A DNA stretch of 5,795 nucleotides, taken from Limnohabitans sp. (GTDB lineage: Bacteria > Pseudomonadota > Gammaproteobacteria > Burkholderiales > Burkholderiaceae_C). Below, in pieces: positions 1 to 5,795 of the stretch. The stretch is taken from assembly GCA_015657605.1 (NCBI GenBank), contig JACDQO010000449.1, forward strand, positions 1 through 5,795. Reading direction: 5' to 3'. The notes under the pieces are model-generated. The model did no database searches and was not told the DNA's origin. It saw only the letters and a list, made by a program, of their open reading frames with translations. The position numbers were made by a program, and so were the translations under genes. Each line of letters starts with the position of its first letter. Position 1 is the first letter of the stretch.

Positions 1-1
1 T

Positions 2-670
2 GGCAGCAGTTTGGTCGCCGCTTTGTATGCCAGTGGCAAGACACCCGCTGACTTGGTGCGGGTGGCCCAGAGCATGCAAGAGGCCGAGATCACCGACTGG
101 ATGCTGCCCATTTTGAACCGAGGCGCTTTGCGCGGCGAAGCCTTGGCGCGCTATGTGAACACCCAAGTGGGCGGACGAACACTGGAGCAAATGAGCATCC
201 CTGTGGGCATTGTGGCCACCGACTTGGGAAATGGCGATGCCATCACCTTCCGGCGGGGCAACACGGGCGCTGCGGTACGTGCTTCGAGCGCGGTGCCAGG
301 GGTTTTTCAGCCGGTGCGCGTGGCCGATCGTGAATACGTGGATGGCGGTTTGGTGGCGCCTGTGCCGGTCCGTCAGACCCGCGAGATGGGGGCCAACTTT
401 GTGATCGCGGTCGACATTTCCAGCGATCCAGAAGGCAACCCGTCTGGCGACACGTTTCAAATCCTGATGCAGACCTTTGCCATCATGGGCAAAAGCATCA
501 ACCAACTGGCACTGAAAGAGGCCGACTGGGTGGTGCGGCCCGCTTTGTCAGGTGTGAAAAGCGCCGACTTCAGCGCCCGAATGCGCTCCATCGAGGCGGG
601 CAGGGCCGCCATGCGAGAGGCCTTGCCGGGCCTGAAAGCTCGCTTGGCCGCCTTTGAGGCGGGGCGCTGA
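2..670 (+). CDS. Patatin-like phospholipase / RssA-type serine hydrolase, 3' part (5' end outside window)
   Basis: This is the C-terminal 222 residues of a patatin-family lipid acyl hydrolase, which uses a Ser-Asp dyad. The frame is open to the left edge. Its first residues, GSSLVAALYASGK, match the stretch that directly follows the nucleophile elbow GxSxG in RssA/NTE-type patatins, so the catalytic Ser should lie only a few codons upstream of the window. The second catalytic element is visible as a DGG motif (Asp codon 341-343) followed by the usual VAPVPV. Just before it is the conserved block ASSAVPGVF. After it comes GANFVIAVDIS, another family hallmark. RssA-like proteins are usually about 300 residues, so roughly 80 N-terminal residues are missing; whether they include a lipoprotein or secretion signal cannot be seen. 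The TTG at 11 is in frame but lies inside the fold and is not the true start. The gene is convergent with the phasin gene. The natural substrate is unknown. Confidence 0.9.
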   Translation, partial: GSSLVAALYASGKTPADLVRVAQSMQEAEITDWMLPILNRGALRGEALARYVNTQVGGRTLEQMSIPVGIVATDLGNGDAITFRRGNTGAAVRASSAVPGVFQPVRVADREYVDGGLVAPVPVRQTREMGANFVIAVDISSDPEGNPSGDTFQILMQTFAIMGKSINQLALKEADWVVRPALSGVKSADFSARMRSIEAGRAAMREALPGLKARLAAFEAGR

Positions 671-686
671 CGCGGGTCTTGAAAGC

Positions 687-717
687 AAAAAAAAGGGCTG
701 ATCTTGCGATCAGCCCT
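687..717 (-). terminator. Rho-independent terminator for the phasin gene
   Basis: There is a perfect 10-bp stem (694-703 AGGGCTGATC pairing with 708-717 GATCAGCCCT) with a 4-base TTGC loop. On the + strand it is preceded by eight A residues (687-694), so a minus-strand transcript reads the hairpin followed by a run of U. That is the classic intrinsic terminator arrangement for the leftward phasin mRNA, about 100 bp beyond its stop codon. There is no T-run on the + strand side, so it should work poorly for the patatin gene that ends at 670. Confidence 0.85.
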
Positions 718-780
718 GGAAGGGATCCCTGTTTCCCAGACGAAATTCAAAAGGATCCGAGGAGACAACTTGCAAAGAAA

Positions 781-808
781 GGCTCAAGTCACGTGGACTT
801 GAACAGCC
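781..808 (-). terminator. Possible second, weaker hairpin just after the phasin stop
   Basis: The arms TCAAGTC (784-790) and GACTTGA (796-802) form a 7-bp stem around a 5-base loop, and flanking GGC/GCC (781-783, 806-808) can extend it past a 3-base bulge. On the minus strand the hairpin begins a few bases after the phasin stop and is followed by a T-rich TTTCTTTG. It could be an early terminator or a 3'-end-stabilising hairpin. The tract is interrupted and the stem is short, so the assignment is tentative. Confidence 0.35.
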
Positions 809-814
809 CTTGAA

Positions 815-1354
815 TTACTTCTTCTTGGCAGCTTTGGGGGCGGCGGCGACAGACTGGGTCACCGCGGCGATGTTGGACTCCGCCATGTCGGTGGCTTGCT
901 TGACGGCTTTTTGCACCGACTCGTAAGCGGAGTTGGCGGCGGTCACAGCACCCTTCATCATGGCCACAGCTTGCTCGGAGCCTGCGGGTGCATTTTGGGT
1001 GGCGGTCTCCACCAAGCTGGCGAACTGCTTTTGGGCCACGGCCGATTGGGTTTCAAAAGCTTTGGTGAATTCGCTGCCTGTGCCCGAAGCGATGTCATAG
1101 AGGTGACGGCTGTAGGCGGCGGTTTTTTCGGCCAAAGGCTGGAACAGGTTGGCTTGCATGGCCAGCAACTCTTGGGCGTCTTTCACGCTCAAAACGGCTT
1201 GCGTGCTGTGGGCCGACTCGTCTAAAGCGGCTTTGGCTGCGCTCAGGTTCAGTTCGACCAACTTTTCCACGCCTTCGAAGGCTTTGGCGGTCAGGCCAAA
1301 CAGGGTTTCCACGTTGGCTTTGTGTGAGGCGACGATTTGTTCGGGTGTCATCAT
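815..1354 (-). CDS. phaP: Phasin (PHA granule-associated protein, PhaP type)
   Basis: Phasins are small amphipathic, mostly helical proteins that coat polyhydroxyalkanoate granules in the cytoplasm and control their number and size. From the chosen start the protein has 179 residues, normal for the Phasin_2 / TIGR01841 family. The N-terminus ([20 protein letters not shown], then [15 protein letters not shown] to residue 36) is very close to the remembered start of Cupriavidus necator PhaP1. KDAQELLA (58-65), [15 protein letters not shown] (76-90), NAPAGSE (121-127) and AYESVQKA (143-150) are also family signatures. The C-terminus is an Ala/Lys-rich tail ending in KKK. Two adjacent ATG codons (1354-1352 and 1351-1349) follow a GGAG Shine-Dalgarno (1364-1361) at 6 and 9 bases; either could be used. 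A TTG ten codons upstream at 1384 would place the Shine-Dalgarno inside the gene and is unlikely. The gene has its own promoter, a putative PhaR operator and a terminator, so it is probably monocistronic. It suggests the host stores PHB, although no phaCAB genes are visible here. Confidence 0.93.
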   Translation of the reverse strand: MMTPEQIVASHKANVETLFGLTAKAFEGVEKLVELNLSAAKAALDESAHSTQAVLSVKDAQELLAMQANLFQPLAEKTAAYSRHLYDIASGTGSEFTKAFETQSAVAQKQFASLVETATQNAPAGSEQAVAMMKGAVTAANSAYESVQKAVKQATDMAESNIAAVTQSVAAAPKAAKKK

Positions 1355-1421
1355 GAGGGGCTCCAGATAAAGGGTTGGTTTCAAGAAGACTGCGCCGTAA
1401 CTGGCCGGGGCCGTACAACTT

Positions 1422-1436
1422 TGTTGCAGTGCAGCA
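1422..1436 (-). promoter_or_regulatory. Palindromic TGC-type operator, candidate PhaR site
   Basis: TGTTGCA-G-TGCAGCA is a 15-bp inverted repeat with one mismatch between its 7-bp arms, centred on G1429. It sits a few bases downstream of the predicted phasin transcription start. PhaR, the PHB-sensing repressor of phasin genes, is known to recognise TGC-rich sites around phaP promoters in Paracoccus and Ralstonia/Cupriavidus. A site here would block transcription until PHB granules sequester PhaR. The dyad is seen directly; the link to PhaR is inferred, since phaR itself is not in the window. Confidence 0.5.
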
Positions 1437-1444
1437 TGACATGA

Positions 1445-1472
1445 ATTTTAGGGTTTCTACGGGGTATTGCAA
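1445..1472 (-). promoter_or_regulatory. Sigma70-like promoter of the phasin gene
   Basis: Read on the minus strand there is a -35 box TTGCAA (1472-1467, 4 of 6 to consensus), a 16-base spacer, and a -10 box TAAAAT (1450-1445, 5 of 6). Transcription would begin near 1438, giving a leader of about 85 bases before the phasin ATG. This is a sequence-pattern call only. Confidence 0.55.
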
Positions 1473-1513
1473 GGGGATGGGCCCACACGTGGCTCAGTTT
1501 AGAGAGGGTTTTC

Positions 1514-1519
1514 TAGAAT
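1514..1519 (+). promoter_or_regulatory. Possible -10 element for the deacetylase operon
   Basis: TAGAAT (5 of 6 to TATAAT) lies 21 bases before the ATG at 1541 and faces the rightward operon. No convincing -35 box lies 16-18 bases upstream. If used, it would give a leader of only about 15 bases, which matches the absence of a Shine-Dalgarno there. The evidence is weak and rests on the lack of a better candidate in the divergent region. Confidence 0.25.
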
Positions 1520-1540
1520 CGCCTTGCTCTGAATCAATTC

Positions 1541-2477
1541 ATGCACGCTTACTACGCCGACCACTTTGTCCTGCCTTTGCCCGAGGGCCACCGTTTTCCG
1601 ATGCGCAAGTACAGCCGACTGCGGGATCGTTTGACGCAAGACTTGCCGGCCGTGGTCATGCGCGAGGCCCCGGCCGCCAGTGACGGCGAGCTGGCGCTGG
1701 TGCACACGCCCGCCTACATCCAGGGCGTGGCCACCGGCAGCTTGGATCCGGCGCTGCAGCGCGAGATCGGTTTCCCGTGGAGCCCGGCCATGGCCGAGCG
1801 GGCTCGTCGCTCGGTAGGCGCCACGGTGGCCGCTGCCCGTGATGCCCTGGCGCAGGTGTGGCGGCAACCTGGCGGGCGGCACCCACCACGCCTACGCGCA
1901 CAAGGGCGGGGGCTTTTGTGTGTTCAACGACATCGCCGTGACGGCCCGCCTGATGCAGGCAGAGGCTTGGCGCCATCAGCGGCAAACACTGAAAGTGGCG
2001 GTGGTTGACCTGGACGTGCACCAAGGCAATGGCACGGCGCATGTTTTTGCCAAGGACCCCAGCGTGTTCACCCTGTCGATGCATGGCGAGAAAAATTTCC
2101 CGTTTCGCAAGGAGCCGAGCGATCTGGACGTGGGTCTGCCCGACGGCTGCACCGACGAGCCTTATCTGGCGGCGCTCCACCAAGCCCTGCAAACGCTGCA
2201 AGACCGGTTCGATCCGCAGCTGGTCATCTACCTGGCTGGGGCCGACCCGCACGAGGGGGATCGGCTGGGGCGGCTCAAACTGACGATGGACGGCATGCAG
2301 GCCCGCGATCGGGTGGTGCTGGATTGGGCCTGGCAGCGCAGGCTGCCGGTGGTGCTGTGCATGGGCGGCGGCTATGGCCACGACATCGAGACCACGGTAC
2401 AGGTGCAAATGCAGACCTGGGATGTGGCTTTGGGCTATTGGCGCCTGTGGCAAGGCTGGCACAATCGCGGGCGATGA
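1541..2477 (+). pseudogene. AcuC / class II histone-deacetylase-like amidohydrolase, interrupted by a frameshift
   Basis: Members of this zinc-dependent arginase/deacetylase fold remove acetyl or acyl groups from lysine side chains, polyamines or small amides. Two reading frames together make one protein of about 311 residues, the family's usual size. The first frame, from ATG 1541, gives residues 1-105 (HFVLPLPEGHRFPMRKYSRL, then LVHTPAYIQGV and GFPWSPAMAERARRS) up to about 1855. The second frame resumes at about 1860 and runs to the TGA at 2475. Catalytic and metal residues are intact in the second part: the His-His pair in GGTHHA (codons 1884-1889), Asp and His ligands in DLDVHQGNG (2013-2015, 2019-2021), the third ligand Asp in [11 protein letters not shown] (2244-2246) and the Tyr of GGGYG (2373-2375). 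The frame changes by one extra base or two missing bases between 1856 and 1862, where the sequence is G/T-rich. As written, the first frame reads on out of frame to 2008 and loses the whole active site. It may be a real null allele or a sequencing error; the conserved downstream part argues for a recent event. No Shine-Dalgarno precedes 1541. It overlaps the next gene by ATGA. Confidence 0.85.
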
Positions 2478-2950
2478 ACACCCCTGCCACCCACCCTGCA
2501 AGCGCCCCTGCAACCGTCCCTGCCAAAGCGCAGCCTGACGCCCGCAGCAGCTACAAAGCGTTTCGCGCCATCAGCACCCGCTGGATGGACAACGACGTCT
2601 ACGGCCATGTGAACAACGTCGTCTACTACAGCTGGTTCGACACCGCCGTGAACGCCACCCTGATTGAGCAAGGTGTGCTGGACATCCACGCGGGCAGCAC
2701 CATCGGCCTGGTGGTGGAAACCCAGTGTTTTTATTTCGCGCCGCTGGCCTTCCCCCAAACCATCGAGGCGGGCATCCGCGTGGCCAAGCTGGGCACCTCC
2801 AGCGTGCGCTACGAAGTCGGCCTGTTTGCCCAAGGCGAAGAACTCACCGCCGCCCGTGGCCACTTTGTGCATGTGTATGTGGACCGCGAAACCCGCCGCC
2901 CGGTGCCCCTGCCCGCCGCACTCAAAGCATTTTTGGAGACATTGACATGA
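2474..2950 (+). CDS. Acyl-CoA thioesterase, 4-hydroxybenzoyl-CoA thioesterase (4HBT) hotdog family
   Basis: This is a 158-residue single-hotdog thioesterase that should hydrolyse an acyl-CoA to the free acid and CoA in the cytoplasm. The family signature is [20 protein letters not shown] (residues 36-55). It contains the catalytic-type acidic residue before the GHVNN turn and the long central helix that follows. The later strands, with FYFAPLAFP (86-94) and [12 protein letters not shown] (107-118), complete the fold. The C-terminus ends with [12 protein letters not shown], typical of YbgC/FcbC-like proteins. The start ATG at 2474 overlaps the deacetylase stop (ATGA), suggesting translational coupling; no strong Shine-Dalgarno is seen. 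Residues 1-25 are a Pro/Ala-rich extension without fold character, built from a 12-bp repeat. Substrate specificity cannot be read. The gene overlaps the nitroreductase start by ATGA as well. Confidence 0.9.
   Translation: MNTPATHPASAPATVPAKAQPDARSSYKAFRAISTRWMDNDVYGHVNNVVYYSWFDTAVNATLIEQGVLDIHAGSTIGLVVETQCFYFAPLAFPQTIEAGIRVAKLGTSSVRYEVGLFAQGEELTAARGHFVHVYVDRETRRPVPLPAALKAFLETLT
2483..2530 (+). repeat. Four tandem 12-bp units encoding a Pro-Ala-x-x repeat
   Basis: CCTGC recurs at 2483, 2495, 2507 and 2519, exactly 12 bases apart and in the thioesterase frame. It encodes [16 protein letters not shown], with a degenerate QPDA after it. The units share the first five bases and diverge in the rest, so this looks like an aged microduplication. 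The product would be a flexible, probably disordered N-terminal tail. Confidence 0.7.
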
Positions 2951-3684
2951 GCATTTTGGACATCGGACCCCAGGTCAGCACCCGCGTGAACGACCCCGCC
3001 AGCGTGGACGCCGCCATCCTGAGCCGTTTTTCGGCGCGCGCTTATTTGCCAAAGCCGGTGGACCGCGCAGTCTTGCAAGAGGTGCTGGGCGTTGCGGCCC
3101 GCTCGCCCAGCGGCACCAACACCCAGCCTTGGAAAGTCTATGTGCTGCAGGGCGCCAAACGCGATGAACTGGTGGCCAAGACCTGCGCCGCGCACAATGC
3201 CATCAGCGCCAACCCCGCGCTGGCTGCGGACTACGCTGAGTCGTATGACTATTACCCCGAAAAGTGGGTCAGCCCCTACATTGACCGCCGCCGCGAATGC
3301 GGTTTTGGCTTGTACGGCGTGCTGGGCATTGGCAAGGGCGACAAGGCTTTAATGCACGCGCAGCACCAGAAAAACTTCCGATTTTTCGATGCACCCGTGG
3401 GCCTGATGTTCACCATCGACAAGGTCATGGGCCGGGGCAGTTTGCTCGACTACGGCATGTTCTTGCAAAGCATCATGGTGACCGCCCGCTCGCGTGGCCT
3501 GCACACCTGCCCTCAAGCGGCGTGGAACGGCTTTTCCAAAATCATCTTGCCGCTGGTGGGCGCGGGTGAGAACGAAATGGTGGTTTGCGGCATGTCGCTG
3601 GGCTATGCCGATGAGTCGGCCCTGGTCAACACCTTTCAGACCACACGGGTGCCTTCGCAAGACTTCACCCACTGGGTGGACTGA
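2947..3684 (+). CDS. Nitroreductase family flavoprotein (FMN-dependent NAD(P)H oxidoreductase)
   Basis: This 245-residue protein belongs to the nitroreductase fold. These are homodimeric, FMN-binding cytoplasmic enzymes that reduce nitroaromatics, quinones, enones or similar acceptors. Visible signatures are [15 protein letters not shown] (26-40), with the FMN-phosphate-binding R-x-S-x-R, and the long helix and turn [17 protein letters not shown] (51-67). [13 protein letters not shown] (146-158), [20 protein letters not shown] (168-187) and [11 protein letters not shown] (212-222) contribute the rest of the flavin site. Residues 95-135 ([12 protein letters not shown] and on) form the variable insertion that covers the active site in this subgroup. 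The ATG at 2947 overlaps the thioesterase stop and has GGAG at 2935-2938 with an 8-base spacing, so the start is well supported. The physiological substrate is unknown. Next to a thioesterase and an importer it may act on an unsaturated or aromatic intermediate, which is inference. Confidence 0.93.
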   Translation: MSILDIGPQVSTRVNDPASVDAAILSRFSARAYLPKPVDRAVLQEVLGVAARSPSGTNTQPWKVYVLQGAKRDELVAKTCAAHNAISANPALAADYAESYDYYPEKWVSPYIDRRRECGFGLYGVLGIGKGDKALMHAQHQKNFRFFDAPVGLMFTIDKVMGRGSLLDYGMFLQSIMVTARSRGLHTCPQAAWNGFSKIILPLVGAGENEMVVCGMSLGYADESALVNTFQTTRVPSQDFTHWVD

Positions 3685-3725
3685 CTTTTTATCCCAACCC
3701 GCTTTTCTAAAGACAAGGGCCTGAA

Positions 3726-5597
3726 TTGGGATTCGAAGCACTGGCGCTGCAACTGCTCAACGGGTTGAGCCACGCCACCACCTTGTTTTTGATGGCTTCC
3801 GGGCTGACGCTGATTTTTGGCGTGACCCGGATCGTCAACTTTGCGCACGGCAGCTTTTTCATGCTGGGCGCTTTGTGGTCGGCGCACGCGGTGACCCATT
3901 GGTGGCCGGACATGGCAGGTACCGCTTGGGGCTATGGTGCGGTGATCTTGATGGGCGCGTGCGTGGCCGCCTTGCTGGGGGCCGTGACCGAAGTGCTTTT
4001 GCTCAAGCGCATGCGCCACGCGCCGCAGCTGTACCAACTGGTGGCCACCTTTGGCCTGACGCTGGCGCTGCACGACGCGATGCGCTGGTTCTTTGGGCCG
4101 GAAGAGGTTTTTGCGCCGCGTTTTCCGGGCCTCAAGGGGGCCATTCAGCTGGGCGAGTCGTATTTCCCGACCTGGCAATTGTTCACTTTGGCGTTGGGCC
4201 CCTTGGTTTGGTTGGGCCTGCACCTTTTGCTCACGCGCACGCTGTGGGGCCAGCGCGTGAAAGCCGCGACGCAAGACCGCGAGATGCTGGGCGCCCTGGG
4301 TGTGAATCCAGCACCCCTCATGCTCGGGGTGGTCATGCTGGGCTGCGGCCTGGCGGGTCTGGCCGGGGCGCTGCAATTGCCGCGCGAGCCGGCGCACTTG
4401 CAGATGGATGTGAACGTGGTGGTGGAGACCTTTGTGGTGGTGGTCACAGGGGGCTTGGGCAGCATCGGCGGGGCGTTTGCCGCGGCGGTGTTGATTGGGG
4501 TGATCCACGCCTTGGGCTTGAGTTTTTTTCCGCAAGCGACTTTGGTGCTGGTGTTTTTGACCATGGCCGTGGTGCTGGTTTGGCGGCCGCAGGGCCTGGC
4601 CGGATCGGCCGCACATGCCGAGCAGCGCGAAAGCGTGCCGGTATTTGCGCTTTGGCCTGTGGCTGGCTGGGGGCGGGCGCTGTTTGTGACGGTCTTTGTC
4701 GGCTTGACGCTGCTGGCCTGGGGGCAGGGCGATTACGGCCGCAGCCTGGCCGAAGACGTGATGGTGATGATGCTGTTTGGCCTGAGCCTGCAGTGGATGA
4801 TGGCTTTGGGCGGCTTGGTCAGCTTTGGCCATGCGGCGTTTTTTGCGCTGGGCGCTTATGGCGCGGCGCTGTCGCACCTGCACTGGGGCGCGGGTTTGTT
4901 TGCCGCTTTGGCCGCTGGCATGGCGCTGGCGCTGGCGGTGGCTTTGTCTTTTGGCGCTTTGGTGGTGCGCAGCAGCGGGGTGTACCTGGCCATGCTCTCG
5001 TTGGCGCTGGCGCAAATGATTTGGGCCGGAGCCACGCAGTGGGTGGGCCTGACGGGGGGTGACAACGGTTTGATTGGCTTGCGCTTGATCGCGCCCGAAT
5101 CGCGTGTTTTGGCCGATGCGCTGCTGTGCGCCTTCATGCTGTTGGCCATCGTGGGCATGGCCCGCGTGGTTCGGTCCAGCCGGGGCGCGGCTTTGCAGGC
5201 GCTGCGCGATGCACCGCTCAGGGCTGCGGCCAGTGGTCTGCCGGTGCAGGCGCTGCGTTACCAGGTGTTTGTGGGCAGCGCCACCTTGGCGGGCCTGGCT
5301 GGGGGCTTGTGGGCCGCCTTCAAAGGCGCGGTGTTTCCGTCGGTGGCCTCGGTGGCCATGTCGGTGGATGCTTTGCTGGTCATCTTGCTGGGCGGTGTGC
5401 ACCAGCTGTGGGGTTCGGCGGTGGGCAGTGCGCTCTTGGTGTGGGGCGGGGCCGAGTTGGGTCGGGGCCTGGAATATTGGCGCGGGGTTTTGGGTCTGGT
5501 GATCATGTTGGTCATGGTGCTGGCGCCCAGTGGTGTGTTGGGTGGTTTGCAAATGCTCAGGGTCCGCTGGATGCCCCCGAAGGGTGGCCACACATGA
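3726..5597 (+). CDS. Fused LivH-LivM permease of a branched-chain amino-acid-type (HAAT) ABC importer
   Basis: One 623-residue inner-membrane protein carries both permease halves that are normally separate. Residues 1 to about 290 are LivH-like: QLLNGLSHATTLFLMASGLTLIFG, then RIVNFAHGSFFMLGA (35-49), the coupling loop RVKAATQDREMLGALGVN (177-194), and GGLGSIGGAFAAAVLIG (242-258), ending WRPQG (286-290). About 25 polar residues (291-316) link to the LivM-like half: LVSFGHAAFFALGAYGAAL (364-382), GVYLAMLSLALAQM (418-431), GLTGGDNGL (441-449), coupling loop RGAALQALRDAPLRAAASGL (486-505), and the final MLVMVLAPSGVLGG. Both halves are rich in hydrophobic segments. Start choice: a stop at 3708-3710 bars anything further upstream, and TTG 3726 has AAGGG (3715-3719) at 6 bases. 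The first in-frame ATG (3792) would delete the first membrane helix. The substrate may be a branched-chain amino acid, another amino acid, urea or an aromatic or short-chain carboxylate; this family is often misnamed from homology. The ATPase gene follows by an ATGA overlap. Confidence 0.92.
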   Translation: MGFEALALQLLNGLSHATTLFLMASGLTLIFGVTRIVNFAHGSFFMLGALWSAHAVTHWWPDMAGTAWGYGAVILMGACVAALLGAVTEVLLLKRMRHAPQLYQLVATFGLTLALHDAMRWFFGPEEVFAPRFPGLKGAIQLGESYFPTWQLFTLALGPLVWLGLHLLLTRTLWGQRVKAATQDREMLGALGVNPAPLMLGVVMLGCGLAGLAGALQLPREPAHLQMDVNVVVETFVVVVTGGLGSIGGAFAAAVLIGVIHALGLSFFPQATLVLVFLTMAVVLVWRPQGLAGSAAHAEQRESVPVFALWPVAGWGRALFVTVFVGLTLLAWGQGDYGRSLAEDVMVMMLFGLSLQWMMALGGLVSFGHAAFFALGAYGAALSHLHWGAGLFAALAAGMALALAVALSFGALVVRSSGVYLAMLSLALAQMIWAGATQWVGLTGGDNGLIGLRLIAPESRVLADALLCAFMLLAIVGMARVVRSSRGAALQALRDAPLRAAASGLPVQALRYQVFVGSATLAGLAGGLWAAFKGAVFPSVASVAMSVDALLVILLGGVHQLWGSAVGSALLVWGGAELGRGLEYWRGVLGLVIMLVMVLAPSGVLGGLQMLRVRWMPPKGGHT

Positions 5598-5795
5598 GCG
5601 TCGAGCAGGCATTGCAGGTCAAGGGCCTGGCCAAGCACTTCGGCGGCGTGCGGGCGCTCGATGGCGTGGACTTTGCGGTCCCCGCAGGTCAGTGCGTGGC
5701 CCTGATCGGGCCCAACGGCGCGGGCAAGTCGACCTGTTTTGCCTGCTTGGCTGGCCAGCAGGTGCCTACGGCGGGCGAAGTGCTGTGCAAGGCCA
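5594..5795 (+). CDS. livG: LivG-type ABC transporter ATP-binding protein, 5' part (runs off window)
   Basis: The first 67 residues of an ABC ATPase are visible; the frame is open to the right edge. The start MSVEQALQVKGLAKHFGGVRALDGVDF is the typical LivG opening, and the Walker A motif GPNGAGKST is at residues 40-48. It is followed by CFACLAGQQVPTAGEV, corresponding to the usual LFNLLTG-x-x-x-PTxG stretch but with two Cys residues. The ATG at 5594 overlaps the permease stop (ATGA) and has GAAGGG at 5579-5584, nine bases upstream. It would energise the LivH-LivM permease. A LivF-type second ATPase and a periplasmic binding protein are expected nearby but are outside the window. Confidence 0.92.
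   Translation, partial: MSVEQALQVKGLAKHFGGVRALDGVDFAVPAGQCVALIGPNGAGKSTCFACLAGQQVPTAGEVLCKA

Noticed and set aside
721..758. Palindrome AGGGATCCCT (721-730) and a second GGATCC at 753-758
   Set aside because: Short restriction-site-like palindromes in non-coding sequence; no T-tract and no spacing that suggests a regulator site.
896..1225. Plus-strand 109-residue open frame inside the phasin gene
   Set aside because: It is the reverse complement of conserved phasin coding sequence and has no independent signal.
1355..1384. TTG start at 1384 giving a 10-residue longer phasin
   Set aside because: The only good Shine-Dalgarno (1364-1361) lies inside that extension, and phasin homology begins at the ATG pair.
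1656..2513. 285-residue open frame on the minus strand opposite the deacetylase
   Set aside because: It is antisense to a clear AcuC/HDAC sequence, has no recognisable motif and no ribosome site; it is a codon-bias shadow.
3685..3725. Separate promoter or terminator between nitroreductase and permease
   Set aside because: I see no hairpin, and only a poor TCTAAA hexamer (3706-3711) without a -35 box; the simplest reading is continued transcription.
3636..5612. 658-residue open frame on the minus strand, opposite the fused permease
   Set aside because: Its translation is a His/Gln/Arg/Pro-rich, low-complexity sequence with no domain pattern, and it lies exactly antisense to a strongly conserved LivH-LivM protein. 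Long antisense frames are expected opposite G/T-rich hydrophobic coding sequence.

Overview
The window looks like chromosomal DNA from a betaproteobacterium of the order Burkholderiales, probably Comamonadaceae-like (Limnohabitans, Rhodoferax or Polaromonas type). The basis is a GC-rich coding style, a phasin whose N-terminus closely resembles remembered Cupriavidus PhaP1, a TTG start, and compact ATGA-overlapped operons. The genus is inferred and was not tested by a search. I see no mobile element, CRISPR array, tRNA or rRNA.

Layout. At the left edge is the 3' part of a patatin-like (RssA-type) serine hydrolase on the + strand, ending at 670. It converges on a phasin gene (phaP type, - strand, start about 1354, stop at 815). 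The 144-bp gap between them holds a clear intrinsic terminator for the phasin transcript and a weaker hairpin next to the phasin stop. The 186-bp region 1355-1540 is a divergent promoter region. It carries a good sigma70-like promoter for the phasin and a near-perfect TGC-type palindrome just downstream of the expected transcription start, a plausible operator for the PHB-responsive repressor PhaR.

From 1541 to the right edge all genes lie on the + strand and look like one transcription unit. They are an AcuC/class II histone-deacetylase-like amidohydrolase (1541-2477), a hotdog-fold acyl-CoA thioesterase (2474-2950), a nitroreductase (2947-3684), a fused LivH-LivM branched-chain amino-acid-type ABC permease (3726-5597), and the start of its LivG-type ATPase (5594 onward, cut by the window edge). 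Three of the four junctions are 4-bp ATGA overlaps. The exception is the 41-bp gap before the permease, which starts at a TTG.

Main oddities. The deacetylase reading frame is broken by a frameshift at about 1856-1862, just before its catalytic His-His motif, although every other active-site residue is intact. The two permease subunits of the HAAT transporter are one continuous 623-residue polypeptide. The thioesterase begins with a 12-bp-periodic Pro-Ala repeat. The operon may import a carboxylate or amino-acid-like compound and process its acyl/acetyl and redox groups, but the substrate cannot be read from the sequence. I did not find a clearly new system: the families are known, and the combination and the broken or fused genes are the points worth checking.
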